DNA of 64,000 nt, from NCBI GenBank assembly GCA_021825585.1, contig JAKAGT010000017.1:1-64000 (forward strand). The letters run 5' to 3'. The notes under the pieces are model-generated. The model saw nothing but the letters and a program-made list of their open reading frames with translations, was not told the origin of the DNA and ran no database searches. The position numbers and the translations under genes are program-made. Below are positions 37,683 to 45,728 of the stretch, one piece after another; positions within the stretch are counted from its first letter, which is position 1, and the number at the start of each line of letters is the position of its first letter. The stretch comes from Bacteroidota bacterium. GTDB taxonomy: Bacteria > Bacteroidota > Ignavibacteria > Kryptoniales > JAKASW01.

Positions 37683-40012
37683 GGCAACCTCCAACTCAAA
37701 GAAAGATTAACGATAAACGGCAGCGAATACTCGACATCTCCGCTTACGTTGTTAATATAGAATACATTCTTGCGATTATAAATGTTAATCAACATCAATT
37801 CTGAAGTCCAGTTCATTCCCAGAATGTTCATCTCGTATGATGCGCTTACATCGAGCCTGTGATAAGCCGGCATTCTGGCGGCGTCCTTCTGGCCGAAGAC
37901 TATCTGATTCGAAGCAGCGGCATTTTTATAACCCTGCAGGTTGTTCGGATCGAGAAGCAGCTGCGGATAGAATCCGGCGAGCGGGGTATAAGGCAGGCCC
38001 GAGCCATATTCCCAATGCATACGCAGCCAGAATCCATCGAACGGCTGCCAGCCCGCGGACAGGTTCGCCTGATGCCTTCTGTCATACCTTGGGGCAAACG
38101 TGAAACCGTCGGAGGTGTTTGTGACTCTTCCGTATGTATAGTTCGCCGTCAGGTAGAAGCTGCCGATATCGTACTCACTGCTTAACTCCAGCCCGTACGA
38201 CCTCCCCGTCCCCATTATAAAATCCGGATCACTTGCATCGATCTTGTTCCGGTTTATAGTCACCAGCCTCGTGAAGTCTTTGTAGTATATCTCCGCTTTC
38301 GTCCTCAAGACGTTAGTCGGCAGGTACTGGCCTCCCAGGATGAAATGGTACGCTTCTTCGTCTTCAAGATTGGTATTGTCCTCCGGAATGGGGACAATCA
38401 GATCGAACGGCGTGTAAATATCATCCTCATTGTTGAGGCTGATTATACGCTGGTGATATTGACCTGTCGCAAAGTACAAAATGGCATTATCACTCGGATG
38501 ATAGGTCAAGGTAGCCCGCGGATCCGCAATATACCCTTTGCCGGAACCTGTTGCATACTGGAACGTTCGGGAAAGGTCAAACCGCAATCCAAGTTCCAAA
38601 TCGAGATTTTCAATCACTTCCCATTTATACCTTGCCCAAAAATTGGGCTCTGTTTCCTGGTCGCTGATGTTCAAAGGGTTTCCAAAGGCGTTAGTAAAAG
38701 TGAAATTGTAGGACGGGAAATTGAACAATAGACCGAAATCGAGCCGAGTGGTCGAGCTGCCGTAGTATGTCAGATCGCCATAGAAGGCCGGATCGAGAAT
38801 CTGGTCGGATTCGTAGTGCAGGTAACTGGATGCCCTCGGTATTTGTTCCGCATTGTAGACGGAACTGGACACGGAGAACCGAAAGCTGTACTGATCACTG
38901 AACAGGTAATTGCCGGAAAGAGAGTACCCCGCATCTCTCCAGTTGTAATCGGGATCGACCTGATTTTCACTCCAGATCTGATCGCCTGTAGTCAAAAATT
39001 CGAAAGACAAGTGACCTGTGGAGGTAAAGTCGGAAGTGATTTTACCGAAGCCATCGAAAAACTCAAACGGCATAGTCCGATCAAAATACCGCCTCAGGGA
39101 ATTTTTGTAGAGTGAAGTGCGGAAGAAGCCGATGAAGCTCGTGTGGTCGCCCATTATGTTCAAGGGCACGGGACCGCTGAACATCACATCGGAGGACAGC
39201 AGATCAAAACTTCCCGCGGCGTTATAATTCCGCATGTCCCCGTCTTTTGTCTCGATGCTCAGGACGGACGACAGCCTGCCTCCGTATTGCGCCTGGAAAC
39301 CGCCTGTGCTCATGTCCGCTACTTTTACAATCAGTGGATCTATGAAACTGAAGAGTCCAAACGCGTGAAACAAGTTGTAAATCCTGATGCCGTCAATCGT
39401 CACCAGGTTTTGATCCGAAGCTCCGCCTCTGACATAATACTGGCTCGAGACCCCTCCTACGGTGACAATCCCGGGGAGTTGCGTGACTGCCTGCACGGCG
39501 TCGTTACTGAAGAGTCCCGCTGCTCTCTGCAGGTCTCTGCCGTAGAGAACTGTCGTGCTCGGCTCGACCGGCCTCATCTGACCCTCGAATTCGCCGTTTA
39601 CCTCAACGGGAGCGAGTGTCGTTGGTTCCTCGGCTAATTGAAACGTGACGTTCACAACCGGAGAGCCGCTTTCAATCTCGAAAACATGTTCGCGGTATCC
39701 TACCGCGCTCACGACAATCCGTCTGTCTCCGCTCGGAATCCTCGGAAGGACAAAGTATCCCTGACCGCTTGTGTAGGTGCCGATGAAAGTTCTCTGAACC
39801 CTGACGGTTGCATAAGGGAGCCTGTCGCCTGAGGAGGAATCCACAACCGAACCGCGTATGGTGTAAGTCGATTCCTGAGCCTGTGCAAATCGTGGAATGA
39901 GGAAAATGCCCGCTGCTATTAACAGGAACGCAAGAAGGCAGCCTGTACGGACGAAGGTCCTGACGTTTGCAAGTACCGGTCGCGCCATGCGGCAACCGTC
40001 TCTTCGAAGCAT
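37679..40012 (-). CDS. TonB-dependent receptor with CarboxypepD-regulatory domain
   Basis: An outer-membrane transporter-type barrel of ~777 residues. Signal peptide, then a carboxypeptidase-regulatory-like domain ('TIRGSVVDSSSGDRLPYATV'), plug ('NDAVQAVTQLPGIVTVGGVS', 'YYVRGGASDQNLVTIDGI') and a ~550-residue barrel ending 'NLSLSWRLP'. It is paralogous to the receptor at 52878. The frame opens at TTG 40045, overlapping the DUF4249 stop; ATG at 40012 with GGGGGG upstream or ATG at 39988 are more natural starts. Cargo unknown. Confidence 0.88.
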   Translation of the reverse strand: MLRRDGCRMARPVLANVRTFVRTGCLLAFLLIAAGIFLIPRFAQAQESTYTIRGSVVDSSSGDRLPYATVRVQRTFIGTYTSGQGYFVLPRIPSGDRRIVVSAVGYREHVFEIESGSPVVNVTFQLAEEPTTLAPVEVNGEFEGQMRPVEPSTTVLYGRDLQRAAGLFSNDAVQAVTQLPGIVTVGGVSSQYYVRGGASDQNLVTIDGIRIYNLFHAFGLFSFIDPLIVKVADMSTGGFQAQYGGRLSSVLSIETKDGDMRNYNAAGSFDLLSSDVMFSGPVPLNIMGDHTSFIGFFRTSLYKNSLRRYFDRTMPFEFFDGFGKITSDFTSTGHLSFEFLTTGDQIWSENQVDPDYNWRDAGYSLSGNYLFSDQYSFRFSVSSSVYNAEQIPRASSYLHYESDQILDPAFYGDLTYYGSSTTRLDFGLLFNFPSYNFTFTNAFGNPLNISDQETEPNFWARYKWEVIENLDLELGLRFDLSRTFQYATGSGKGYIADPRATLTYHPSDNAILYFATGQYHQRIISLNNEDDIYTPFDLIVPIPEDNTNLEDEEAYHFILGGQYLPTNVLRTKAEIYYKDFTRLVTINRNKIDASDPDFIMGTGRSYGLELSSEYDIGSFYLTANYTYGRVTNTSDGFTFAPRYDRRHQANLSAGWQPFDGFWLRMHWEYGSGLPYTPLAGFYPQLLLDPNNLQGYKNAAASNQIVFGQKDAARMPAYHRLDVSASYEMNILGMNWTSELMLINIYNRKNVFYINNVSGDVEYSLPFIVNLSLSWRLP

Positions 40013-40041
40013 ATCGACATACCCCCCGCCGTTCGGATGTT

Positions 40042-40953
40042 TCAAGGAAACACCTGGATCGTCAAAGAGTCCTCGGCTGCACTTCCGAAGAAACCGAGTC
40101 CGTCGGTGACATTGCTGAAGACCGGCTTCTCTGTCCTCATCGTGAGCGGGTCATTGAATCCGTTGGAGATGCTGTAGAAATCATATAACGTGGCGTCCAC
40201 TTGCAGGAGTCTGATGACTGCCACGACTCTACCGGAACTTATCTTGCCGACAGCATTAGAAAAGGCATCGGAGTAATCAGAGAGGTTAAACTGGACCGCC
40301 GTCGTGGCACCGTTTATCCGCAGAAAATACGAGGTGGTATCGAGCTGATATGAAGGGGCAAGATCAATTTCTCCGGTAACGGGAGATCCGTCCTGACCAA
40401 CACCGTTGTAGATGAGAGCCATAGTCAAACGGATGGCTGCGGTCTGCGGAGATGGATAGACAGTGAACTTCGGAGCAGGCTGCCCCGGTCCGGACGGATT
40501 GCGCAATACGCTCGTGGTATAGTAAGCGGGATATATGACCCCGCTGTCCAGTACGGTTAGATTTGACGAACAGGATTTGTACCCGTCGGCATGGACCTGA
40601 AGCGTGAGATTCATGCCAGAGACAAGATGGATCTCAGCCGAAAGTAAATTAGTGCCATTGACATATCCAGCTGCAAGAGTTGCGCCAGCCCCGTTGGCAG
40701 CGTTCACCAGTGTCCCCCCGAGGCCGGTAATCGGTTCCGCCGCGGTGGTATCGCTCACTGCAGTCTTGCTGTTTACGTCCACCCGTACCACCAATGTGGA
40801 ATCGCCCTCAAAAGCAATCCCATACAATACTAATTTCGGCGAGTAAACCTGCTCAGGCTGAAAAGGGGAATTACACGATTGGAGGACAATCAAAAGAAGC
40901 GGCAGTAGGAAGGCCATCGAGCGCGGGAAAGTAATGTTCACTTCCCTCTCCAT
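40042..40953 (-). CDS. DUF4249-type lipoprotein
   Basis: A protein of ~303 residues with a lipoprotein-like start ('FLLPLLLIVLQSC') and a first strand pattern 'QVYSPKLVLYGIAFEG' seen in DUF4249. Beta-rich. DUF4249 genes usually sit next to TonB receptors in Bacteroidota, as here, and may act as the receptor's surface partner; that is inference. Start at ATG 40953; TTG at 40971 is also open. Confidence 0.75.
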   Translation of the reverse strand: MEREVNITFPRSMAFLLPLLLIVLQSCNSPFQPEQVYSPKLVLYGIAFEGDSTLVVRVDVNSKTAVSDTTAAEPITGLGGTLVNAANGAGATLAAGYVNGTNLLSAEIHLVSGMNLTLQVHADGYKSCSSNLTVLDSGVIYPAYYTTSVLRNPSGPGQPAPKFTVYPSPQTAAIRLTMALIYNGVGQDGSPVTGEIDLAPSYQLDTTSYFLRINGATTAVQFNLSDYSDAFSNAVGKISSGRVVAVIRLLQVDATLYDFYSISNGFNDPLTMRTEKPVFSNVTDGLGFFGSAAEDSLTIQVFP

Positions 40954-41057
40954 AAAATCATCGCCACGCAAATCCCATCGTAGTCAGCCAAGAAGCTCCT
41001 TCTCAAATTAACTTCCGCCAGTGTCGCCTGATGCTCGAGTCAGCCTAGAAACGAAAA

Positions 41058-41090
41058 GCCGCCGGGCACGCGAAACGCACGCCCGGCGGC
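41058..41090 (-). terminator. Intrinsic terminator after the PorV-family gene
   Basis: Read on the minus strand, a 10-bp GC stem (GCCGCCGGGC / GCCCGGCGGC) with a 13-base loop is followed by TTTTC, 22 bases after the stop of the gene at 41112. Confidence 0.8.
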
Positions 41091-41111
41091 ATTCAAAGCC
41101 CCAGAGTCAGC

Positions 41112-42158
41112 TTAGAAGGCGACGTGAACGTCAAACAGGTTGTTAGCGCCAAAATACCTGGCCGGAACATAAGCATATTCAAACGATAGGCCGAGCCCTG
41201 TCAGTTTCGTCAGGTCAACCCCGGCACCAAAACTCCAGCCTTCGAAAAGTGAGACGTTTCCTGCACTGCTGCTGAAGGCACCACCCGTCTGGCTGAACAG
41301 GTATCCGCCGCGAATGTCTATTGTTTTCATGAAGCCGTAGTCGGCACCTACTCTGTATTCGTCGATACCGAAGTTATTATTCTCGAATGTACCCATCACC
41401 TCAAGAGAGTTGTTGTCATCCAGCGATTTCTTATATCCGAGGCCGATGTCTATGACCGATGGAAGCTGGAAGGATGCCGCTTCGACCTTATAGTATGACA
41501 ATCCGATTCCAGCGGAGGGAATCGTGGCCTGTACATACAATCCTGAGCCGCCGTATTTCATTTCAGTACCCACGTTTTTCACGGCGACGCCGAGACCGAG
41601 GCCGTTAATGCCGACAAGGTTCTCGTACTGGACACCGAAATCAAAACCGATGGCGGAGCCGCTTACGTTGCCGAAGCTCTCATCAATCAGGTTCATGGTG
41701 GCACCTATGCTGATCCTGTCGGTCAATCGTTTTGAATAAGTGATTCCTCCGGTGAAGAAGGTCGGGTTGAGCTGCTCCCCGGTGCCGTCAGGCTGATCTT
41801 CCGTCGTCACACTTATAGTTCCTATGTTAAACGATCGGAGGGAGACTGCTATGCTTCCCAGGTCGCCGAACCTGCCGCCGACCGCAAGATAGCTGATTCC
41901 TATGCCTGCAATGTATTGCCTGTAGGAGAAAAGCGCACCTCCGGTCGACTTCTCCATATCAAGTCCGGCTGGGTTCCAATAAATGGCGTCCACTCCTGTC
42001 ACGAACGCATTGGCCGATCCGGCTGTGGCCTCATACTTAGCACCGACCGGAATCAAGAGTTCAGGCGCCGCGGAGGTTCCAGCCCGGTCCTGGGCAAACA
42101 CAGCAGCCGCTGTGAATGTCAGCACCATCAAGCTTGTTATAAGTAAACCTCTTTTCAT
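41112..42158 (-). CDS. PorV/PorQ family outer-membrane protein
   Basis: A 348-residue UPF0164/PorV-type barrel. Signal peptide to 'AAAVFAQD', then the family signature 'GTSAAPELLIPVGAKYEATAG' and 'VDAIYWNPAGL', followed by FadL-like strands. PorV moves T9SS cargo from the translocon to the surface attachment complex. It lies just downstream of a large T9SS cargo gene, the same order as at 62503-64000, so each may be a dedicated shuttle. Confidence 0.9.
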   Translation of the reverse strand: MKRGLLITSLMVLTFTAAAVFAQDRAGTSAAPELLIPVGAKYEATAGSANAFVTGVDAIYWNPAGLDMEKSTGGALFSYRQYIAGIGISYLAVGGRFGDLGSIAVSLRSFNIGTISVTTEDQPDGTGEQLNPTFFTGGITYSKRLTDRISIGATMNLIDESFGNVSGSAIGFDFGVQYENLVGINGLGLGVAVKNVGTEMKYGGSGLYVQATIPSAGIGLSYYKVEAASFQLPSVIDIGLGYKKSLDDNNSLEVMGTFENNNFGIDEYRVGADYGFMKTIDIRGGYLFSQTGGAFSSSAGNVSLFEGWSFGAGVDLTKLTGLGLSFEYAYVPARYFGANNLFDVHVAF

Positions 42159-42184
42159 ATTCTACTCCTTTGTTAGTTAATCAA

Positions 42185-42212
42185 TCCCGACAACCCGAAC
42201 GGGCTGTCGGGA
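42185..42212. terminator. Hairpin between cargo and PorV genes
   Basis: Arms TCCCGACA and TGTCGGGA, 12-base loop. No T-run follows, so it more likely separates or stabilises segments of one transcript. Confidence 0.4.
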
Positions 42213-42224
42213 TATCAACAACCG

Positions 42225-45200
42225 TCAATATGCTGGCAGCACCTGCTGCTGCTGAACCATTGCGAACTTCAGAATCTTCGTGCCAAGTTTTCCCATGTCG
42301 ACATCGATTATATAGATGCCGCTTGCCACGGGGAGATCGCTTTCATTTCTCAAATTCCATATGGCAAACTGGGTATTGTCGTTCTTGTAAATAGTCTTGA
42401 CAAGGGTGCCGGCAAGGTTGTAGATCCTTATCGTGGCAACCTGCGGTAAATGATTGAATGTAACCTGCTTGTTCAACGCATTGGTCTCACGATATTGCCA
42501 CCCGTAATAAGGATTCGGGAAGACGTTAACCTTCTGCACGTCCGCCTTAGCCAGGGAAGTGCTCTGGGTCGGAGCAGGCGTCGTGAAGGTGTAGACGTCT
42601 GAAGCGGTTATCGGGCTCGTCATATAAATCATATCGACCGTACCGGTCGGCGGAAGTTTTCCGGTTCCGGCGAAGTCGCAGATTATCATTCTACCGAAGT
42701 ATTCTGTCATACCGAAATTATCTGCGGCCGCCGTGTCTCCTGCCGCACAGGCAGCGGCGAAGCCGGCATAACCTGTCTGGCCTTTATACGCATCCGCCTG
42801 AGTCGTGTCGGAGTACCAATAGATCCAGTCGGTAGCAGGATACCCGAAATACGGGTCGGTATTCTTGTATTCGAATGTGCCGGCATTAGCGGGGCTGGCG
42901 CCTCCGGAATACAGAACAGGGATGAGTCTCTCACTATCGCCAGTTGTAATATTGTATTTCCACAATGCGAACGGCACCTTCGCTATTTGGCCGTTGTCGA
43001 AGTACCACATACCCCAGTTTGGACCTGACGGGTCTACCCATTCAAGTTTAAAGTTGTTCCCTGCTGCATTTTGCGGGTCGTCTCCTCGCAACATGCGGTC
43101 GAGGTTACCGTCACCGCCGCCTGCACTGACATAGTAAGTAGCGTTTGAGTTAAGACTGTGCCACACCTTGTTGCCGTGGAATGGTTTACCTGCAGCATCG
43201 TATTGTGAAGACGTCAGGGGCGTTCCGGCATAGGCCGTTTCTACAAATCCGTCTGCGGCACTTCCCGGGGCCGACTTAATCTGGGGAGGCGGTCCCTGCA
43301 CCTTCACCATCACACCGTCTACGATCGGATACAGGTTGTCACCCGCAAAATCAGAATTGTCTGTTACGAGCGTCTTGTTGGCGGTGGAATCAGACAGGTT
43401 CCACACCAATCCTGTCGGCGAATTAGAGAACGTTATCTTGTATGTGTGACCGGTCAACGCGGTCGGATCGACGACTACAGGATAGATTACTCCATCGCTG
43501 GTGCCGGCAATGTGATCGACGGTTTTGAGCGTGTCACCCGTGATAGCGCCATATGTAATGCCAGGATTGGGAGAATGGGGCGTCACGGTCAGGATCACAG
43601 GCGCGCTTTCCAAAGCGCTGAAAGGCGCATTTGGATCCAGATTGACCGAATAAGCAGTAACCGCATAATAGTATGTCTGCCCGTCTACGAGCGGCTGATT
43701 TCGTATCATGTCCTGCGTCAGCGTTATTACACGCTTGATACCGGAGTCAGAGCCAAATTCGACAGGCTTCTTGATCACAACACCGGTGGACGGATCAATT
43801 TCCGGACTGAGGACAGTCAGAATGCCATCCTGCTTATCGTAGGTCGCTATGCGAACTGCATCGGAAGTAGATGAGCTGGCTGAAGGGAACTGATAAACGT
43901 TGTATCCTTCAAAAGAGAATCCGCCTCCGGAGTTATTTTCGATCGCCGTGAGGCTCTTCTGATCGCTTCCCCAATCGAGGACAACCGTGTCGTTCAAGGC
44001 CGTGGCCACCACATGAGGAGGCGGCGGCGCCGACGGGAGCTTGAAAAGGTTGTCAAATGCATAATGGGCGAATGTAGCATTGTACTTCAGCACGGAGACG
44101 CTGGAGAGATAGTTCACTCCAAGTCCTCCGATCATCGCGGTTACAACCTCGATTGTATCATGAAGCTTCAAAGTGAACGGTCCGGAGACTTCCATGTCCC
44201 TTCTGTCACTGGCGCTGATATCGTAGCCGTCTACCCATCCGGTGTGGGTAACAGGGTCACCGGGCAATGCATACGAAGTCACTATTCCATGTGCTGAAGC
44301 ATATGTAGAAGCCGTGTAAACAGGTGTGCCGGTAGCGGGCCAAACGGGTGAGTAAGGCAGATCACCTCTGCACAAATTGTAGAATTCGCCGGCTCCATCC
44401 GAATAGCCCCAGTTAGGATCGTTGAGTTGCTGCGATCCAGCGGCAAAGTAATCGTAAGCGGTCAAAGCGGTTGTAGGATAGCCGCCGTAAGGTTGTTGAT
44501 TCGTCTGGTACCAGTATTTGTAGCCATGCCTCCACTGGAAGTCGATGACGGCGCTGTCGTTCGGATCACCCGTGAAATGCGCGGGACCCTGCAGGAAACA
44601 GCCACCACTCGCGGGCGGTGCCAAGCCGAGGGGAGTATACTTGGAATCTGTAGGCTCGCCATTGTAGACGAATCCGAGCGCAAGCGTTGAATCTGAACCG
44701 GCATAGTCATCGCCATAATAGCCGTTGTCGGGATCTCTCCACTGAACAACGTAAGCGCTGTCGATCTCGGAATTCGCGTTGCTGGTTGCGGTGCCCTTGT
44801 ATATCATCTTCACTTGTTTGAAGTAGATATTGTTCAGGGGTGTCGATGTTGCATAGTCCCAAACCGTTTGCTGTTCTTCGATGCCGGTAGGCGGTGAACC
44901 AAGGAGAGCGGTAGACTGGGAATTTATGTCGTTGCAAACGAACCACACGGTTTCAGTCGCGCCCGGTACTCCTGGAATGTCATGAGGATTGCTAGGGTCG
45001 AATGTGTGGTTGGCATCGTTATACTGAAGGACTCCGACCGTATCGACATACCAGGGGGCGCCTTTGTCCGCAGGCCATTGAGACCAGTCGGTCTGGTACT
45101 GCTCGACAGTGGCGGCGATTTGCGCCGGCGTCACGGAACTGGTCGGTATCTGGTTGAAAGTCGCGGCGTCGATAGTCAGGTCAGGAATCGAGTTCTGCGA

Positions 45201-45668
45201 TTCACCCGGATAGACATCGGATCTGACTCGCCATATTCGAACATCAGGCGCATCAGGGTTGTCCACGCCTGTCGTTATATCCGACGCGTTTTGAACGATG
45301 GCACCTGCCTGCATAGAGGTCGCGTAAGTTGAGCCTTCCGCTCTGAGTATCGGGAGAGAGCCGTCATTCACGAGTCCCGCTATCACAATCCCTTCCTGGT
45401 AGATGAACCCGACTCCTGACCCACGCGGGAACTCGCCGTTCCAAGATTGCGCTACGTTGGCAGGATAAAAAGCATTGGATTCTATCCAGGAAGTGATGTT
45501 ATTACCGTTTAACAGAGTGAGATTCGGCGTTCCTGCTGTTCTATATATCTTCTGTCCCTTCTTGTAGGTTGCAGGCTGCCGCGCGAAAGCGTTTGAGCCA
45601 ACTATGAAGAGAGCAGCAAGAAGCACCCATCCAAAGGTTCCTTTGGAAAACTTGCCACGAGATTTCAT
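42225..45668 (-). CDS. Large T9SS type A cargo protein
   Basis: A 1147-residue secreted protein: signal peptide 'WVLLAALFIVGSNAFA', a long beta-rich body with repeated Asp/Tyr/Trp-rich segments and fibronectin-III-like parts (~600-700, 'NVYQFPS', 'TYYYAVTAYS'), and a C-terminal sorting domain ('VNVFPNPYYGWQY', 'IRIYNLAGTLVKTI', 'GIYIIDVDMGKLGTKILKFAMV'). The start at ATG 45668 has AGGAG upstream; the frame is open 19 codons further. It is similar at its end to the partial protein at 63632. Stops 4 bases... close downstream of the SusC-like receptor gene (45729), so they form one operon. Confidence 0.88.
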   Translation of the reverse strand: MKSRGKFSKGTFGWVLLAALFIVGSNAFARQPATYKKGQKIYRTAGTPNLTLLNGNNITSWIESNAFYPANVAQSWNGEFPRGSGVGFIYQEGIVIAGLVNDGSLPILRAEGSTYATSMQAGAIVQNASDITTGVDNPDAPDVRIWRVRSDVYPGESQNSIPDLTIDAATFNQIPTSSVTPAQIAATVEQYQTDWSQWPADKGAPWYVDTVGVLQYNDANHTFDPSNPHDIPGVPGATETVWFVCNDINSQSTALLGSPPTGIEEQQTVWDYATSTPLNNIYFKQVKMIYKGTATSNANSEIDSAYVVQWRDPDNGYYGDDYAGSDSTLALGFVYNGEPTDSKYTPLGLAPPASGGCFLQGPAHFTGDPNDSAVIDFQWRHGYKYWYQTNQQPYGGYPTTALTAYDYFAAGSQQLNDPNWGYSDGAGEFYNLCRGDLPYSPVWPATGTPVYTASTYASAHGIVTSYALPGDPVTHTGWVDGYDISASDRRDMEVSGPFTLKLHDTIEVVTAMIGGLGVNYLSSVSVLKYNATFAHYAFDNLFKLPSAPPPPHVVATALNDTVVLDWGSDQKSLTAIENNSGGGFSFEGYNVYQFPSASSSTSDAVRIATYDKQDGILTVLSPEIDPSTGVVIKKPVEFGSDSGIKRVITLTQDMIRNQPLVDGQTYYYAVTAYSVNLDPNAPFSALESAPVILTVTPHSPNPGITYGAITGDTLKTVDHIAGTSDGVIYPVVVDPTALTGHTYKITFSNSPTGLVWNLSDSTANKTLVTDNSDFAGDNLYPIVDGVMVKVQGPPPQIKSAPGSAADGFVETAYAGTPLTSSQYDAAGKPFHGNKVWHSLNSNATYYVSAGGGDGNLDRMLRGDDPQNAAGNNFKLEWVDPSGPNWGMWYFDNGQIAKVPFALWKYNITTGDSERLIPVLYSGGASPANAGTFEYKNTDPYFGYPATDWIYWYSDTTQADAYKGQTGYAGFAAACAAGDTAAADNFGMTEYFGRMIICDFAGTGKLPPTGTVDMIYMTSPITASDVYTFTTPAPTQSTSLAKADVQKVNVFPNPYYGWQYRETNALNKQVTFNHLPQVATIRIYNLAGTLVKTIYKNDNTQFAIWNLRNESDLPVASGIYIIDVDMGKLGTKILKFAMVQQQQVLPAY

Positions 45669-45728
45669 ATCAGCAATCTCCTGAATTTGTAAAGCTTTGA
45701 TTTCTTGATTGGTCTTTGATCCCATACG